From contig MCFE01000080.1 of NCBI GenBank assembly GCA_002104905.1, positions 116,152 to 180,151 on the forward strand: a DNA stretch of 64,000 bases, given 5' to 3'. A model generated the notes under the pieces. It saw only the letters and a program-made list of their open reading frames with translations, made no database searches and was not told where the DNA came from. Numbering within the stretch: the first letter of the stretch is position 1; each line of letters opens with the position of its first letter. The position numbers and the translations under genes were made by a program. The DNA comes from Basidiobolus meristosporus CBS 931.73 (taxonomy: Eukaryota > Basidiobolomycota > Basidiobolomycetes > Basidiobolales > Basidiobolaceae). Shown piece after piece: positions 26,561 to 38,353 of the stretch.

Positions 26561-27698
26561 TGTTGACTAAAGCTGGCTGAAGCGGGGATGAGGAAGGCGA
26601 ATGTATTTGCAGTGGAGTTCTTGCAGTTGGAATGAACGAGCTCAGATGATCCGCCACTAACAAGTAGGCGAAGAGTGGCAATAGGAACAACACTTGTTTG
26701 TATTTTATACGATGCATGATGGGGGTATTGGGCCCCAGGCATTGTTTCATTTTGCAGCATTCAAATTGGTAAGATTTGGTTGTCTAATGGTAAGCAGGAG
26801 TGAGCTGTCCACTAACCATCAGAAAATCGCTCGCACCAGGTTGCCTGTTTCGGAATAAAGGAGTAAAAACCACTATGTGAACAGAATTCAGGAGGTGCCT
26901 TGAAGGCTGATACAATACATGCCATTAGTCACTCGATGCTGTGCCGCGTACTGGTAGATGGATCACACCTGAATCCCCACCGTTTGCCTGAAATGTATGA
27001 TCTAGTGGCTTAGCAGGGTTAAGTCTGTGGATTGTTGAATCCTGGACAATTCATTGAAATCTATGCGATATCATTGGATCAGACATGTAACCTAAGTCAT
27101 CAGCCTCCATATTTGTAGAGATAAGTATGAATTCTCAGTGAAACATGGATCATGTAATGATGTCCCATTGAGACCAAGGTATGCTCAGGCTCTAAGTTCC
27201 AGTTTAAAGGGTTGTGGAGAATATGGATTAGCATCATGGCATCTGCGATGCGAGCCAACAAACCCGAACTCCAATCTGACCTTCAGTATTAGACGGGTCA
27301 CATGCTAATCCATGGCCCTAGAGCAACCCCCACCCCCATCATACATCTCGCCTTGGAGAGCATTCACTGAGCGCATAATAAACGCAAGTACTTCATGAAA
27401 GCGCAGCTAGACGAAAAATTTATTTCCAAAGATTCCAAAATGGTTGTTGAGATCACATACACACACGGATGGCGCTCGCCCGCCAATGATCAAAGATTAC
27501 TAGTTGAAAAGGGGCAGATTGTAGCCTTGAAACTGCTACTGCGATGCTTGTGTTGGCGACAAAAAATGAGAATGAAAGTTTTGGCTAAACCAAACCAAAA
27601 TTTTAGCTGATATGAATAAGATATCTGGACGTTCAAAAATGTAACTGAACGAGTCAAGGTACGAAATTAAGTGTCGTTCATCTAGACTACTATTAAAT
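26561..27698. other. Intergenic, upstream of the WC-2-like gene
   Basis: No coding exon or RNA gene is recognised. It presumably holds the WC-2 promoter and 5' UTR and the 3' region of the minus-strand surface-protein gene. Confidence 0.4.
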
Positions 27699-28908
27699 CT
27701 ACTTCCGAGAATCCAACTCTGATGGGGATGAGGGTTTTGAGGGTGGTGGCTGTTGAGCTGAAGTCAAGGAATATGTTGGAGAGAGAGGCGGAGAACCAGT
27801 CTCAGCATGGATCACTTCCACATCATTCGTAGTCCCCCAACTTGGTTTACGCAAAAGTCGCCGGTACGTTTCTGCAATCAATTGCGCATCATTTGCAGTG
27901 AGTCGGAGAGAACTTGGGCGTCGATACTCTAGCCCACTTTCAGGAGGTGGGCCATCGTTGCGAATCTCATCCTTGCTTGTCCCAGGATGCGTAGGCCCTT
28001 GAGAGTTACGACGGCGGAAATAGATTAGGGCAGTAGTACAGTTAAGGAATTTCTGTGTAGATTAATAGAGTTGCAACAAATTTTCTGAAAAAAGGATATA
28101 TCCCTGCCGCCGCGAACACCGATACACATCCCACAGAAATCCCAGCTATAGCACCAGATGTCAGCCCAGTGGATCTCTGTCCTGAGTTGCTTAGGTTATT
28201 AGAAGTGTCGATGGGTATAGGAAGATCTGGCGTTCTAGTTGCCATGACATCTGTTGAGCTTGGTACGCTGATAGTAGTAGAAACAGAGTCCAAACTACTA
28301 TTAGACGAGGGAGGATCTTAAGAAACATTTAGCCCATTGTTCAAAGAGTAAAGGTCTAATGATTGGCTATGACTAATACCTTGAATGAAAAAGTAGGGTC
28401 CGTTTGGCTTGTTGACGATATCATCACCAGCAACGGTGACCAAAAAGCAATACATTCTGCTAGCTGTGGAGTTCTTCGGACGATTAGGTACGGGGGCGAA
28501 AATGGGTGGCTGTAAATTAGGGTCTAGGAAGAGATTCATGTAACCATTACCATTGGTAACGTTTAACTGTTCTAGCACGGGCTTTCGCATGTCGGTTACA
28601 TCATACAAGCGAATGTCCACAGCACCCTGGACCACAAAGGTAGGATATTCAGAGTTCCATCGAACTACTCCAACAGTTGACATCACCCATGTATCATTTA
28701 GCTTGGGTAGGCAGTATATCTCAGGTCCACAGACTGTAACATCTATTTATAGAGCAATTAGTGCTAATTTCTGGTGAGGGAAGCTACAAGGCCTACCTGC
28801 TCGTCGATCTAGTCGAGTGTTTGAAAAAGAGATACTTTGGCTTGACCTCAGATATAACAATATAACAATGTAGAATATATGACTATATATTGAAGTATTT
28901 ATGCGCAT
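27699..28908 (-). CDS. Secreted/single-pass membrane surface protein with Kre9/Knh1-like N-terminal domain
   Basis: Exon 1 (28797-28908) encodes a signal peptide (hydrophobic core IFYIVILLYL). Exon 2 starts at 28742 and encodes a domain with TWVMSTVGVVRWNSEYPTF and GAVDIRLYDV, like the Ig-like Kre9/Knh1-type ectodomain of fungal surface proteins. A TAA at 28318-28320 then interrupts the frame. The same frame continues as a Ser/Thr-rich stalk and a membrane segment (GAIAGISVGCVSVFAAAG), and after an intron of uncertain borders as a cytoplasmic tail (IYFRRRN, then LIAETYRRLLRKP and Pro-rich PPLSP and PPPSKPSSP) to the stop at 27699. Either an unrecognised intron removes the stop, or this is a broken or truncated gene. 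Function is unknown; a cell-wall or sensor role is an inference. Confidence 0.6.
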
Positions 28909-29286
28909 TGTATCAAAGGAATGAATGGAGGTGGAGGCAAGAAGCTGTTAAATCACTTCCTTTCTAGTCAAACCGGCTTTAATATCGAACTCAGTTTGGC
29001 TATTGGGATAGCGACATGTAGAGGAGTGAAGTATAAGAGCCAAGAGGAATCAGCCAAATACCAAATTAGAGGATAACCCAACTGATAAACGTTAACTTTA
29101 ACTTGTCAAGATAAACACTGGAGATATTGGCTCTCGGGATGAGGTACAAAATCCTTCGAACCACATTCCTAGATGTGCATATATTATAAATTCCTCCAAT
29201 TGTAGTCCAGCCAATGAAATATGCTCATTTCCTAACAAGTACAAAGCCGGTATTGTATATTGGAATAAGAAGGCATTTAATCGAAT

Positions 29287-29733
29287 ATGGTATCACTACA
29301 TGCTTCATTCCAAATCCAATTGATATGGGAACGCTCAGTTATTTCTAATTCTATTGTGCAGGAAGTCAACATTCGATCCCTTAAACCAACTCGCATCAAA
29401 TACGCAGAAAACCATTCATCCTTTTGTGGAATTTACTTCTACAATGGAGGTATGCATCGTTCAAACACTAGCATTTTGCTGTATTATCATACATGTACTG
29501 AAGGAACATTTGTGAATGTATTCATGGCTCAATGGCTGCTAAACACTGCTAAGCCGTTCAGCTCAATAAGAGGTGTACTATTCCGCAAAAAGTGTGATAA
29601 TCAGATTGATTTTCACACACCAGTGCCAACTAACATTTCGATTCGTCTACTCAGGATTCTCTGCAGCCCACGTAGTACAGGGACGTTCAATCTGTATAGA
29701 ATTACTTTTAATTGCCAGATTAATGGAATCTAG
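29287..29733 (+). CDS. Hypothetical protein, doubtful
   Basis: An open frame of 148 residues from an ATG to TAG. It has several Cys and mixed composition and no recognised domain, signal peptide or membrane segment. It may be a chance frame in an intergenic stretch; the surrounding DNA shows no splice partners that would extend it. Confidence 0.2.
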   Translation: MVSLHASFQIQLIWERSVISNSIVQEVNIRSLKPTRIKYAENHSSFCGIYFYNGGMHRSNTSILLYYHTCTEGTFVNVFMAQWLLNTAKPFSSIRGVLFRKKCDNQIDFHTPVPTNISIRLLRILCSPRSTGTFNLYRITFNCQINGI

Positions 29734-29946
29734 AATCTAAGTAAAACTCATCATTTTCAAGTCCAAAGATGTACAGATTGGTTTATTTATGAGCAGCAGA
29801 CAGCAGTCAACGAAAGGACACCATATGGGAGTGAGGTAGGAGATGTGCTATTAAAAAGGATTTTCTCGTACTTGGACCTTAACTGGCACCAGCATAAACA
29901 GGGATGGATTTTCGATATTGCTACCTCTAGCTTTCAGCTTCATTAT

Positions 29947-30622
29947 CTATCGCCTGACTACCTTTGTTTTGATGGTCACACTGGTAGAATTCACCCCGAG
30001 TCTTTTGAGGGATACAGTTGAGTAGTTTTTTGAAGTTACGAAGAAGTGACTAAGCGTGATCGTCTTCTTGGCTGAATGCTTACTCACAACAACAATCTTC
30101 GTAGCAGCTGCATCGCTTCCGATAGCATACTCGGTGTACAGCTGGTTTGACACATCACCACGATATTGTGAGCCATGCCATCAGCGATGCTGGACTTCAT
30201 GAGTGGGGAGCGGGAAGGCAAAATATCTATGGCAGGGTAAATTTGGTAATGGTGAAGTTGACTGTCAACATGAATTTGTCCTTAGGTAAATTAGCCGGTC
30301 GGGGGAAAGGAAGTATCATATCATCGTACATGTACCTGGATAACCACGACGACCCGGAACTTTTTTGGCAGCCGAGACCTTAAGCAAAGCATCACACGAT
30401 GGCGCATCGGTCAAGTTAACCAGAGCATGTTTCCCGAGTTCATAAGCGTAAGTCAGAGCCAACCTTGGAGCAGTAGTACGTTCGATAGTAAGATCGATGA
30501 CGAGTTGGAGAAACAGAATAACGCGCTCAAATGAAGAACCCGACTACTTCTATGTTAAACACAATAGTGAAATTATCATGAACATCCTTGGTAGGGGTTT
30601 TAACGATTCCCGCTTGTCTTCA
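29947..30622 (-). pseudogene. V-type ATPase subunit B (Vma2) pseudogene
   Basis: On the minus strand a chain of fragments follows the order of V-ATPase subunit B. RQAGIVKTPTKDVHDNFTIVF starts at about 30620. Then come [56 protein letters not shown] plus a Pro-rich piece, [35 protein letters not shown], and [16 protein letters not shown]. They lie in different frames with deletions (the TDLATIYERAGRV region is missing) and stops. In the segment matching TGYITEGQI both Tyr and Glu positions are TAA. A functional protein cannot be made. It has no visible introns at the family's usual sites, but decay prevents telling a retrocopy from a segmental duplicate. Confidence 0.82.
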
Positions 30623-30649
30623 CTATAAGGTATAAGCGCGTGAATTAGG

Positions 30650-33600
30650 GTTGACAGGAGACCCATGGACAATTATAAATGAATAGTAAAAATAATTGGA
30701 ACTATAAGCACGTCTAGTAGCTTATCCTCAGTATCCATTTGCTGAAATCGTCGAGTTCCTTCCTCTTGAGCGTTCTGGATAGGTACTACAAGTACAAATA
30801 ACGCAAAACAGAACAGGTCACTACATTCGTATTATCAGCAATGGATAATGGACAGTGAACACCAGCAATTGTTCGGTAATCTACAAAGTGCATTAGACTC
30901 ATACAGCATTAAGGATATGGCTGGAGAACAGAGACACCATCAACTGAATCTGGATACAATGAGCCTGGTCACTGCCACAGCATCTCATTGATTCTAGAAT
31001 TCGTCTTCGATCGATTACAGGCAATTGTTAGAGCTTATCAGATCAAGAGAACCAAGGGGAGTCGAAGTATCGATGGAGAGGTTGCGACTAGTAACCAGAG
31101 CGGCTGAGCAAATCCAATTTTCACTAGTGATTATTTAACCTATGACTACCAAGATACAATCTGCTATCACCCACGATGTCAAAAAGAACGTCTACTAAGC
31201 GTTGGCTCCCATGCAGGCTCTATTTTTTCAGTATGGAAACGAGAATATGTATCATAATGGGTGCATTGCTAACCTAACAATCATTGTCTGTGGTGTATGA
31301 TGAGGAGATTCTACCTTATCATGTGCTGGGTAAGCCTCCGAATTTTGGGAATTTGGCTGACTTCTTTGATCGTAGTACTAGGTTTGAAGATTTTGAGGGT
31401 TGAATTGAACATTGCTTGGTAAGGTTTCACTCTGCTAAATTGATATTTAATATGGTAACGCAACTAATAAGCATCACTCGACATCGTATGCATTTAGAGA
31501 GGCCCAGGCCCAGTAGCAAGTGTTATCCCTGTTACAAGCCAAGCATTCATGCCTGATTTCCAGCTCGACCATTGACCAAGGGCATGTGCCAATTACAATC
31601 CACTAGCCTCGATAGGGAAAATACTATATGCTTGTGTTGCTACACGTCTACAAAGTTCGTTGACCAGAGCTGACTCCAAGTATACAAAAGACCCGAAGTT
31701 GGTTTAGGGTAAAACAATGGCACTCCTACGTAGCAGATTGCCTGGAGTCGAAGCGCATAAAACAAGCGTAAGCATATGCCGCGTGGACATTAAATTCCGC
31801 GCATCGGCAAATGAAAAAGGCTTAGTCCCTTCACATGCAGACATCTAATAGTCTTTGGAACGGGGGATGCAGCTTACCAATATCCAGCGAAAAGGAGCTG
31901 AAGGGATTGCGCTTTGGTCATCATCCATACAGAGCGAACTGATGATGGTGGAGTCTGTGATGAGTGCTAGTCATATTCGAACACCCGGTGTGAAACCACT
32001 CCATGGTGTCTGATGCTTAATCACGATATCAGTAGCCGTCTACGATGACCCTAGTCAATGCGAAAATGAGAGACCACATCCATACTCTTGGTTGGTGATG
32101 TTTTTTCAGCATTCTAATCAATCCATCGTATGAATCATGAAACTCGTGAAATAGCCTTTGGATCATAGATTCCATCGATTCCATCGATTCCTTGAATTTT
32201 CTTGATTTTGTAGGTTATTTGCGGTTATGCAGCGAATAGCCCAACTTTGCGGTCTCGAAGACAGCACGGTTTTTGGAGTGCGAGTCCAAGTGGATCATTC
32301 GCATATCCGGATTTAAAGTCACGAAAATGGTCATTTAATATAAATTGGACAAAACAGCCCCGAGACGTCTCAGCGGTTACTGGGGTGCTTCCAATTGGTG
32401 TTCTAGATATGCTGGATTACGGGACGCTCCAAGGAACTGCTTATTAATGGAGCCATTCAGAGCTTGGATATGATCCACCGCTGTGGAGTGGTTTGATTTT
32501 GGTAAGAGCCGGTTTCTTGAGAATTACTTGGGCTCAACTTCCGGACCCTGCATTGTGAAACTGGATGTCTTACCAAGTGTCAATGCCAAGTGGCCCTCAG
32601 ATCTTCAAGCGCGTGGCTGGGTGCGATAGCCCACTGGAGTGGAGCAGTAGGCTACATGATGGCTACACACAGACTCCCCACCTCTTGTCCGTACAAGGCA
32701 AGAAGGTCCACCAAGAAATCCCAATTGTGCCAAACATCATCTCCCCAGCTTCCTGATCATTGTCAACGCCAGAGGCCATGATTCCATCGGATATTGGCCG
32801 TCTGCCAGAGTCGCTCAAGATGAAGCCCTCTCAACTAGCCTGCGGTGTTGGGAGTCATCGATGATATTGGTCAAACATCCCAGTGGTCAGTACGCCTTGG
32901 AGATAAAGACTCAGCAAATCAACAATGTCCTAGACCAGATCAATTGACTTTGCCGCATGCCGCTTTCATAGGACCATACTGGCGCTCTGGTCGCCTTTTG
33001 TCAAATCCAGCAGTCATCGCCAATCCGACCCAGATTGCAAACAAACACGGAAAATGTGGATGTGGAAGAAGTTGCAACGGGATTTCTATTCCTGGATTGA
33101 CTTTTACCTTAAAAGGACTGGTCTCAGAAACCTTTAGTATCCAACCAGCTACATGTCAAACTTCGCCTCGATCTAGTTGGTGTCCGATTGCTCTGAACAA
33201 ACAGAGTATCAAATAGCAACCCCTGACGATTCCAACTCGACTTCAATGTTACTGTGATGGAGCATCGCAGTTTCAGCTTGCAAGTGATACTCGATGCTTC
33301 AGCTGGACTATCGCGGCAGGAATGGACAGATATACTGGCTGCCCCATTGAGTACGAACCTTGCCTAGGTGCCAATAGAAACCGCCGTCGAGAGTGCAGTA
33401 TGACTCAGGCCCATGGCATAATCCGGGACTTCAGGAAATTAAATGCGATTCAATGAATCATATCTTACAAAGCCAGCCTTGTGGTGCGTAGAGGGTAACG
33501 ATATCACACCGCCTCTCCAAGATTTTCCTCGTGAAGCAATTGGCGGATCACCAAATCATGCTAGCCACCAAGTCTATCCCAGAATAAGTATACGCCACAG

Positions 33601-34176
33601 CGATTTATAGTAGCCACTTGAATTATTCTTCGCTAGACGTTTCATGTCTTTGGCCAAATCATCTGGACTGCTCCTCATTCTTTCATGTGGAGGTCGCCAT
33701 TCGTTGGGAATCCCTCTAATTTAGAATAGAATGGAATATGAATTATCTACCTGCGTGTGGGGATATGCTGCTCCTCGTAGCCATCTCCGGAAAACCCGTT
33801 GCCCTTGGATCTTGATATTTCTGGTGACAGCTGGCAAATCTTCAATGAATCATATCCCAAACAGATGTCTCTTACAGTAATCGTTTATATCATCGAAATG
33901 TTTGCTCGTTTCAAATCATAGGAAATGTGGATTACCACAGACTACGAAAGGGTGGCTGCTCTCCATTCTAAACAGTTCCGGTATATAAAGTGGAGCGGGT
34001 GGCATTGCAAATGAATTGCCATCCTTCGATCTCCATCTGTCCCAGCTCCATTTCCTAGAAAGTTGTACCAATTCTGAATAACATTGCTCTTACTCCACGC
34101 ATCGGTGACAGTGTTGGCTAATTTGAGGGCCTCAGGTACAAGATACAAGTCTACCGAGGGCTGCTATCAGCATACA
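30650..34176. other. Long intergenic stretch, nothing firmly recognised
   Basis: About 3.5 kb with many short frames. The frame at 32845-33216 (with NKHGKCGCGRSCNG) is protein-like but unassigned, and neighbouring frames are closed by stops, so a decayed gene is possible. A small tandem repeat of ATTCCATCG units occurs at about 32167-32192. A TATA-type TATATAAA at 33982-33989 probably belongs to the Rua1-type gene. Confidence 0.35.
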
Positions 34177-36176
34177 ATGGACTTCAACAAATCAACCAAC
34201 TGCTTTGCAAGAACAGATATCTTCGATCCCGGCAACCGTAATCTTCATTACGAACAAAGCTTGCTTTTTGGAAACAAGTACCAAGCATTCAACCCGGATG
34301 CTCCAGAAGATTTAGATCAAGTCTACAATCAAAATGAATATAATAGATCCAGTGAGCCCTTCAATGCCCCCTCCATATCGGAATCTTTCCCTTTCTCGGG
34401 CCACGATCTTGCAATGCCGAGCATAGAGAACAACATGAATCTCGCGCCACACCCCAGAAACTCCTATTCGCAGCCGGGGCCTGTTAGTATGCAATCCAAC
34501 CATCAAATGCAAAAACTTCCAGTAGCTTTGGCACCCGGCTCTGACTCCAACACGAATCACCAGGAACCAGGTAACCTATCAGTAATCCCTAGAAGATGAT
34601 TTGAGATAGCCAAATTGGGCTAGCATCCAAGCCAAGAATCATCTTCAACCCCTTCAAAAGACAACAACACTCATCCAACTCCTTAGACGATGCAATCTCC
34701 AATGCGTGGAGATTATGGTCCATCGGCCTCCGCCCAGTAGAATCGATGCCGGCCATTGAGGAAAATTGTCTCGGGCCCACGGATTCGTACATGATGGGCA
34801 ACCAGGCGAAGAAACTGAACGTCAATCATATGATGCCTATGGACTCGGACGTGAAGATGGGAAGAAGCGCCAATACAGCGATTGAAAGCAGCACCCAAAG
34901 CCCCACTGTAGTTGTACCCGATATTAATCCTAATAGTCTTCTTGTACCTGACATAGCTCACACGAGTATGTACAATGAGGGATACCCGTTTAGCCCGCCC
35001 ACAAACTGCTCAGCTAAAATAGATGGATACGAACCTACTAGAAACTTCCCGCCTCAGGTTTCTTATTTCCCCAAAGGGAAGCCTACTGCTGGCAGCCACA
35101 ATGGAAGATACTCTATCAGTAATGGGACCAACAATTTCCTCAACTACAAATTACCGCCTGGTTCTAATATGCGAGTTGACGAATATCCGTTTGATAACAG
35201 TAGCGCTGTCGGAGGTTCAGCTGATAATGGGTTTGAATCTCACGAGCAAGCAACAAGCAATTATCATCAGGTTTCCATGCGAATGCCGTTCTACCAGGCA
35301 GGTAGCTCCGGCAGCAACCTGTGTGGGCATCAACTACAGCAAGGATCACAGATAACAGACGGGCGCTTCATCACGACCTACACCCCTCCTGCTCCCGTGT
35401 CAACATCCGGTATTGGAAGAAAACGAGCACAAAGCGACTCGGTCACCTACAGTAGCTTTCTGACAAACGACATGCAATCCAACGAAGAGCTATATGATTC
35501 CTGTATTCCAACGCGGAACAAGCGCTTCAGATCCATGGACATGGCTTATCCAAACAACGGCTCAGGCTTCCAAAGATATGCGCCAACCGATAAATACTAC
35601 TCGAAAGGAAAGGAGTACTACGAAGACACCTACTTTGGAATCAGCTTGGATGAATATAGGTATCCAATACCCTGGGGGCCCGCTTTGGATCAGACACTCT
35701 CTATGCCATCCTTTGATCTGGCACCAGCTGATATCGGCAATCCAGACGCCCGTCCGCGTCGGCAGAAGGCGCGGTTTGATGGAGACCTGTACACCCCCCA
35801 GTGGGTGAGGTACAGTGGCCAAACCAAAGAAGGTTTCTGCCAGCACTGTAAACCAGGGAAATGGCTACAGCTAAAAAACAGCGCCTACTGGTAAGTTTGG
35901 AGCACATTTATAGGTTTGTAGCCGGATCATGATGTAATACTCTTCGCTTTCAGGTATCACGTTCAATTTTACCACGGCATATCTGCCACCTCAGGCCATT
36001 ACTATCGCGCCCCTCTCCAAATGAGCACGTTCGAAAACGGGATCAAGGGTGTCTGTCACCAATGCCGCGAAGTGGTAGCTGTCTGCCACGCCAAGAAAAA
36101 AGACATGGCGCTGTGGTTCCGGCACGCGCACAAATGCCACGTTCATCACAAGCCCAAATCCTTGAAAAAACGCTAG
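34177..36176 (+). CDS. Transcription factor with Rua1-type C-terminal zinc-binding domain
   Basis: Three exons, 34177-34570, 34687-35890 and 35954-36176, give 606 residues; phases 1 and 2 join cleanly. The first about 480 residues are low-complexity, rich in Asn, Ser, Pro and Tyr, with a basic patch GIGRKRAQSDS. The C-terminal about 110 residues match the Rua1 C-terminal domain (formerly DUF4451): TPQWVRYSGQTKEGFCQHC, KWLQLKNSAYWYHVQFYHGI, GVCHQC and LWFRHAHKCH. The conserved Cys and His pairs suggest zinc binding. Rua1 of Ustilago activates glycolipid biosynthesis genes; other members are nuclear regulators of unknown targets. Intron 2 splits the Trp codon in AYW-YH. Confidence 0.85.
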
Positions 36177-38353
36177 TGAGACGCAGACGTTTCGCTCCGC
36201 CAGAATATCATCACCATATCATACGATCCTCATTGTCGACGGAAATATTTATTTAATTCGTATTTTCTTGTCCACTCAACCTCGATCACTTTGTGTGAAT
36301 TCATTCCGTTTCTTGCTTCATATGTGCCCACATGGAATTGCTTCACCCAGCTAAGCGTTAATATTTGGTTCTTCGTTCAGAATAAACACTCGGTATTTGA
36401 AGGGACAGATGAGCTCCATAATATAGACGAATCCAGCTTTTCAAATGATCATCTGAAGTCGATTTATTTGCTCATCTGGGCTGTGAAGATCAGCCCACCA
36501 CAGCTAGTGCCGGCTAAACAATGGTCAGCACCCGATTACATAATCTGCATATGAGGTTAACTAATGAGAGCTGAATTACCTCTTCCTTTCGTAACTATGT
36601 GCCACCAACATGCTGGGCTGAAATAGTACCTCAGAAACATGAGAACGCACCCTGCCGCTTGTAGAGATATCGACACCGAGGTGGAAGAAACAGAGGAGTG
36701 AAATTGCGGGTATTTGCCGAAGAATTGCACAGCAGGACATAACTACCCTGTACAGAAAGAAAGTGACCAGGCCAAGTGGGAGTACCAACACAGCATCAAC
36801 ACCAGCCTAGACCTGAGCAATAGCTTCGAGTAGCACCTTGCTAGTATTTACGTAGCTGCGCTAGTTCCAAAAGAAGCACGACTTCATGACGACGCCCATG
36901 AGGACTCAATAGATGAAGTTACCTTGGACGGCAAGAATGGGCTGCTTGTCATGGTCAGTACGAGACAACCGCGGAGACGTGTGTTGTACCGCACGAAGAT
37001 ACATACAGGTTCAGATTTTCTCTCCACCCAAAACCCCCAAGCCTATTGGGCACCAATTAAAAGCTGCAGCCCAAGCTGCAGTGACACGGAGATCATCCAG
37101 AATATGATGCCGAAGTATGAATCAATGGATAGCCATTGGAATGGTAGATTCTATGAATGAAACATTTCCAACCAACCAGTCCACCAAAACCAGATATCTA
37201 TGTTCTATGTGGTTGTAGATCAACTCGCAAGATCCACGGTTTGCGCACACGAGGGCAGAGAAATCGGAAATAGCCCCGAGCATCATGTACATCCCATTTG
37301 TCAGCTATGATCCATATCTAACCACGACGAGTGGAACAGCAGCTCTAGAAGGGCTTGCTGAGACTAGGCGCCGTGAGCATAGTTGCGGATTCTGACCATC
37401 CCTATCTTTGCCGCACAGTTTGTTGCCATATGGATTGATATTTAGGGTCACACATGAGCTGTGTCCCATGTTGCATCTGAGTTTCTTGTATTCGCCGCCC
37501 ATACATCGATGAATACAAAATAACATGCAATATCGACCGCCCTTATTGCTGAGCACTATTTAAGGATTTGGCTAGAATCGATCATCATTGTAGAGCGTGA
37601 TGAATCGCCTTGCCTCATACTACACCCCGATGCCGGCCAATAATGGGCATCGGTTGGCCGTTGGCTCATCGATTCGATGGTGGTATCAAGGATCACATGA
37701 AATGCAAACTCCAATGGCCGCCATTGAATGTTGGATACCAAAAAGTAAGATTCCGTCAGCAGCAGTGTATCTTCGAACTACTGCTCCCCATCCTTATTCA
37801 ACAATACCGAAGATTGTTTGTATTGATCCAAGTACCTGTTAAGGTGATCGAGGATAAGTATATGGATTCAGTGTGGAACCTGGGACTAATTCAAGGCCCA
37901 TTGTATTTAACCTTGAATGAAAACAATCAATTTTGATCAGAAAATAATAAATTAAATCTCGAAGAACCAAAAACATTCAGCGACTTGCCATGGACAGGGG
38001 GGAGGGGTCGGTGTGGACTATTTGTACGGGTATCTCGTGCACTTTGACACTCCCGCCAAGTTGAGGCCAATATCTGGCCATACGTTATTCTTTCATTCTG
38101 TCTGACCCTTCCACTTAATCTTGCTCTATCGCCCACTACCTTCTCCAGTGAATTCTTGTTATATTTGTACCCGATACCTCCATTAACTTGCAAGCCAGCC
38201 GGTCTTTAGCTTTCCCTCTAACCACATCCTAACACTGAAATCACTTCACATAACATGGAATCGGTCCAAGTATGCTAGCCTTGTTTCCTCTGTCTTGCTT
38301 GTCAGATCTCTAATCCTCACTGCTCCAAGGTTTTTAATAGAACTACCTCCACA
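36177..38353. other. Intergenic, nothing recognised
   Basis: About 2.2 kb between two plus-strand genes. Short frames only; no domain, repeat or RNA gene was identified. The right end presumably contains the cyclin promoter. Confidence 0.4.

Noticed and set aside
32160-32200. CRISPR-like or regulatory short repeat (ATTCCATCG units)
   Set aside because: Only two or three contiguous units without spacers; a simple microsatellite.
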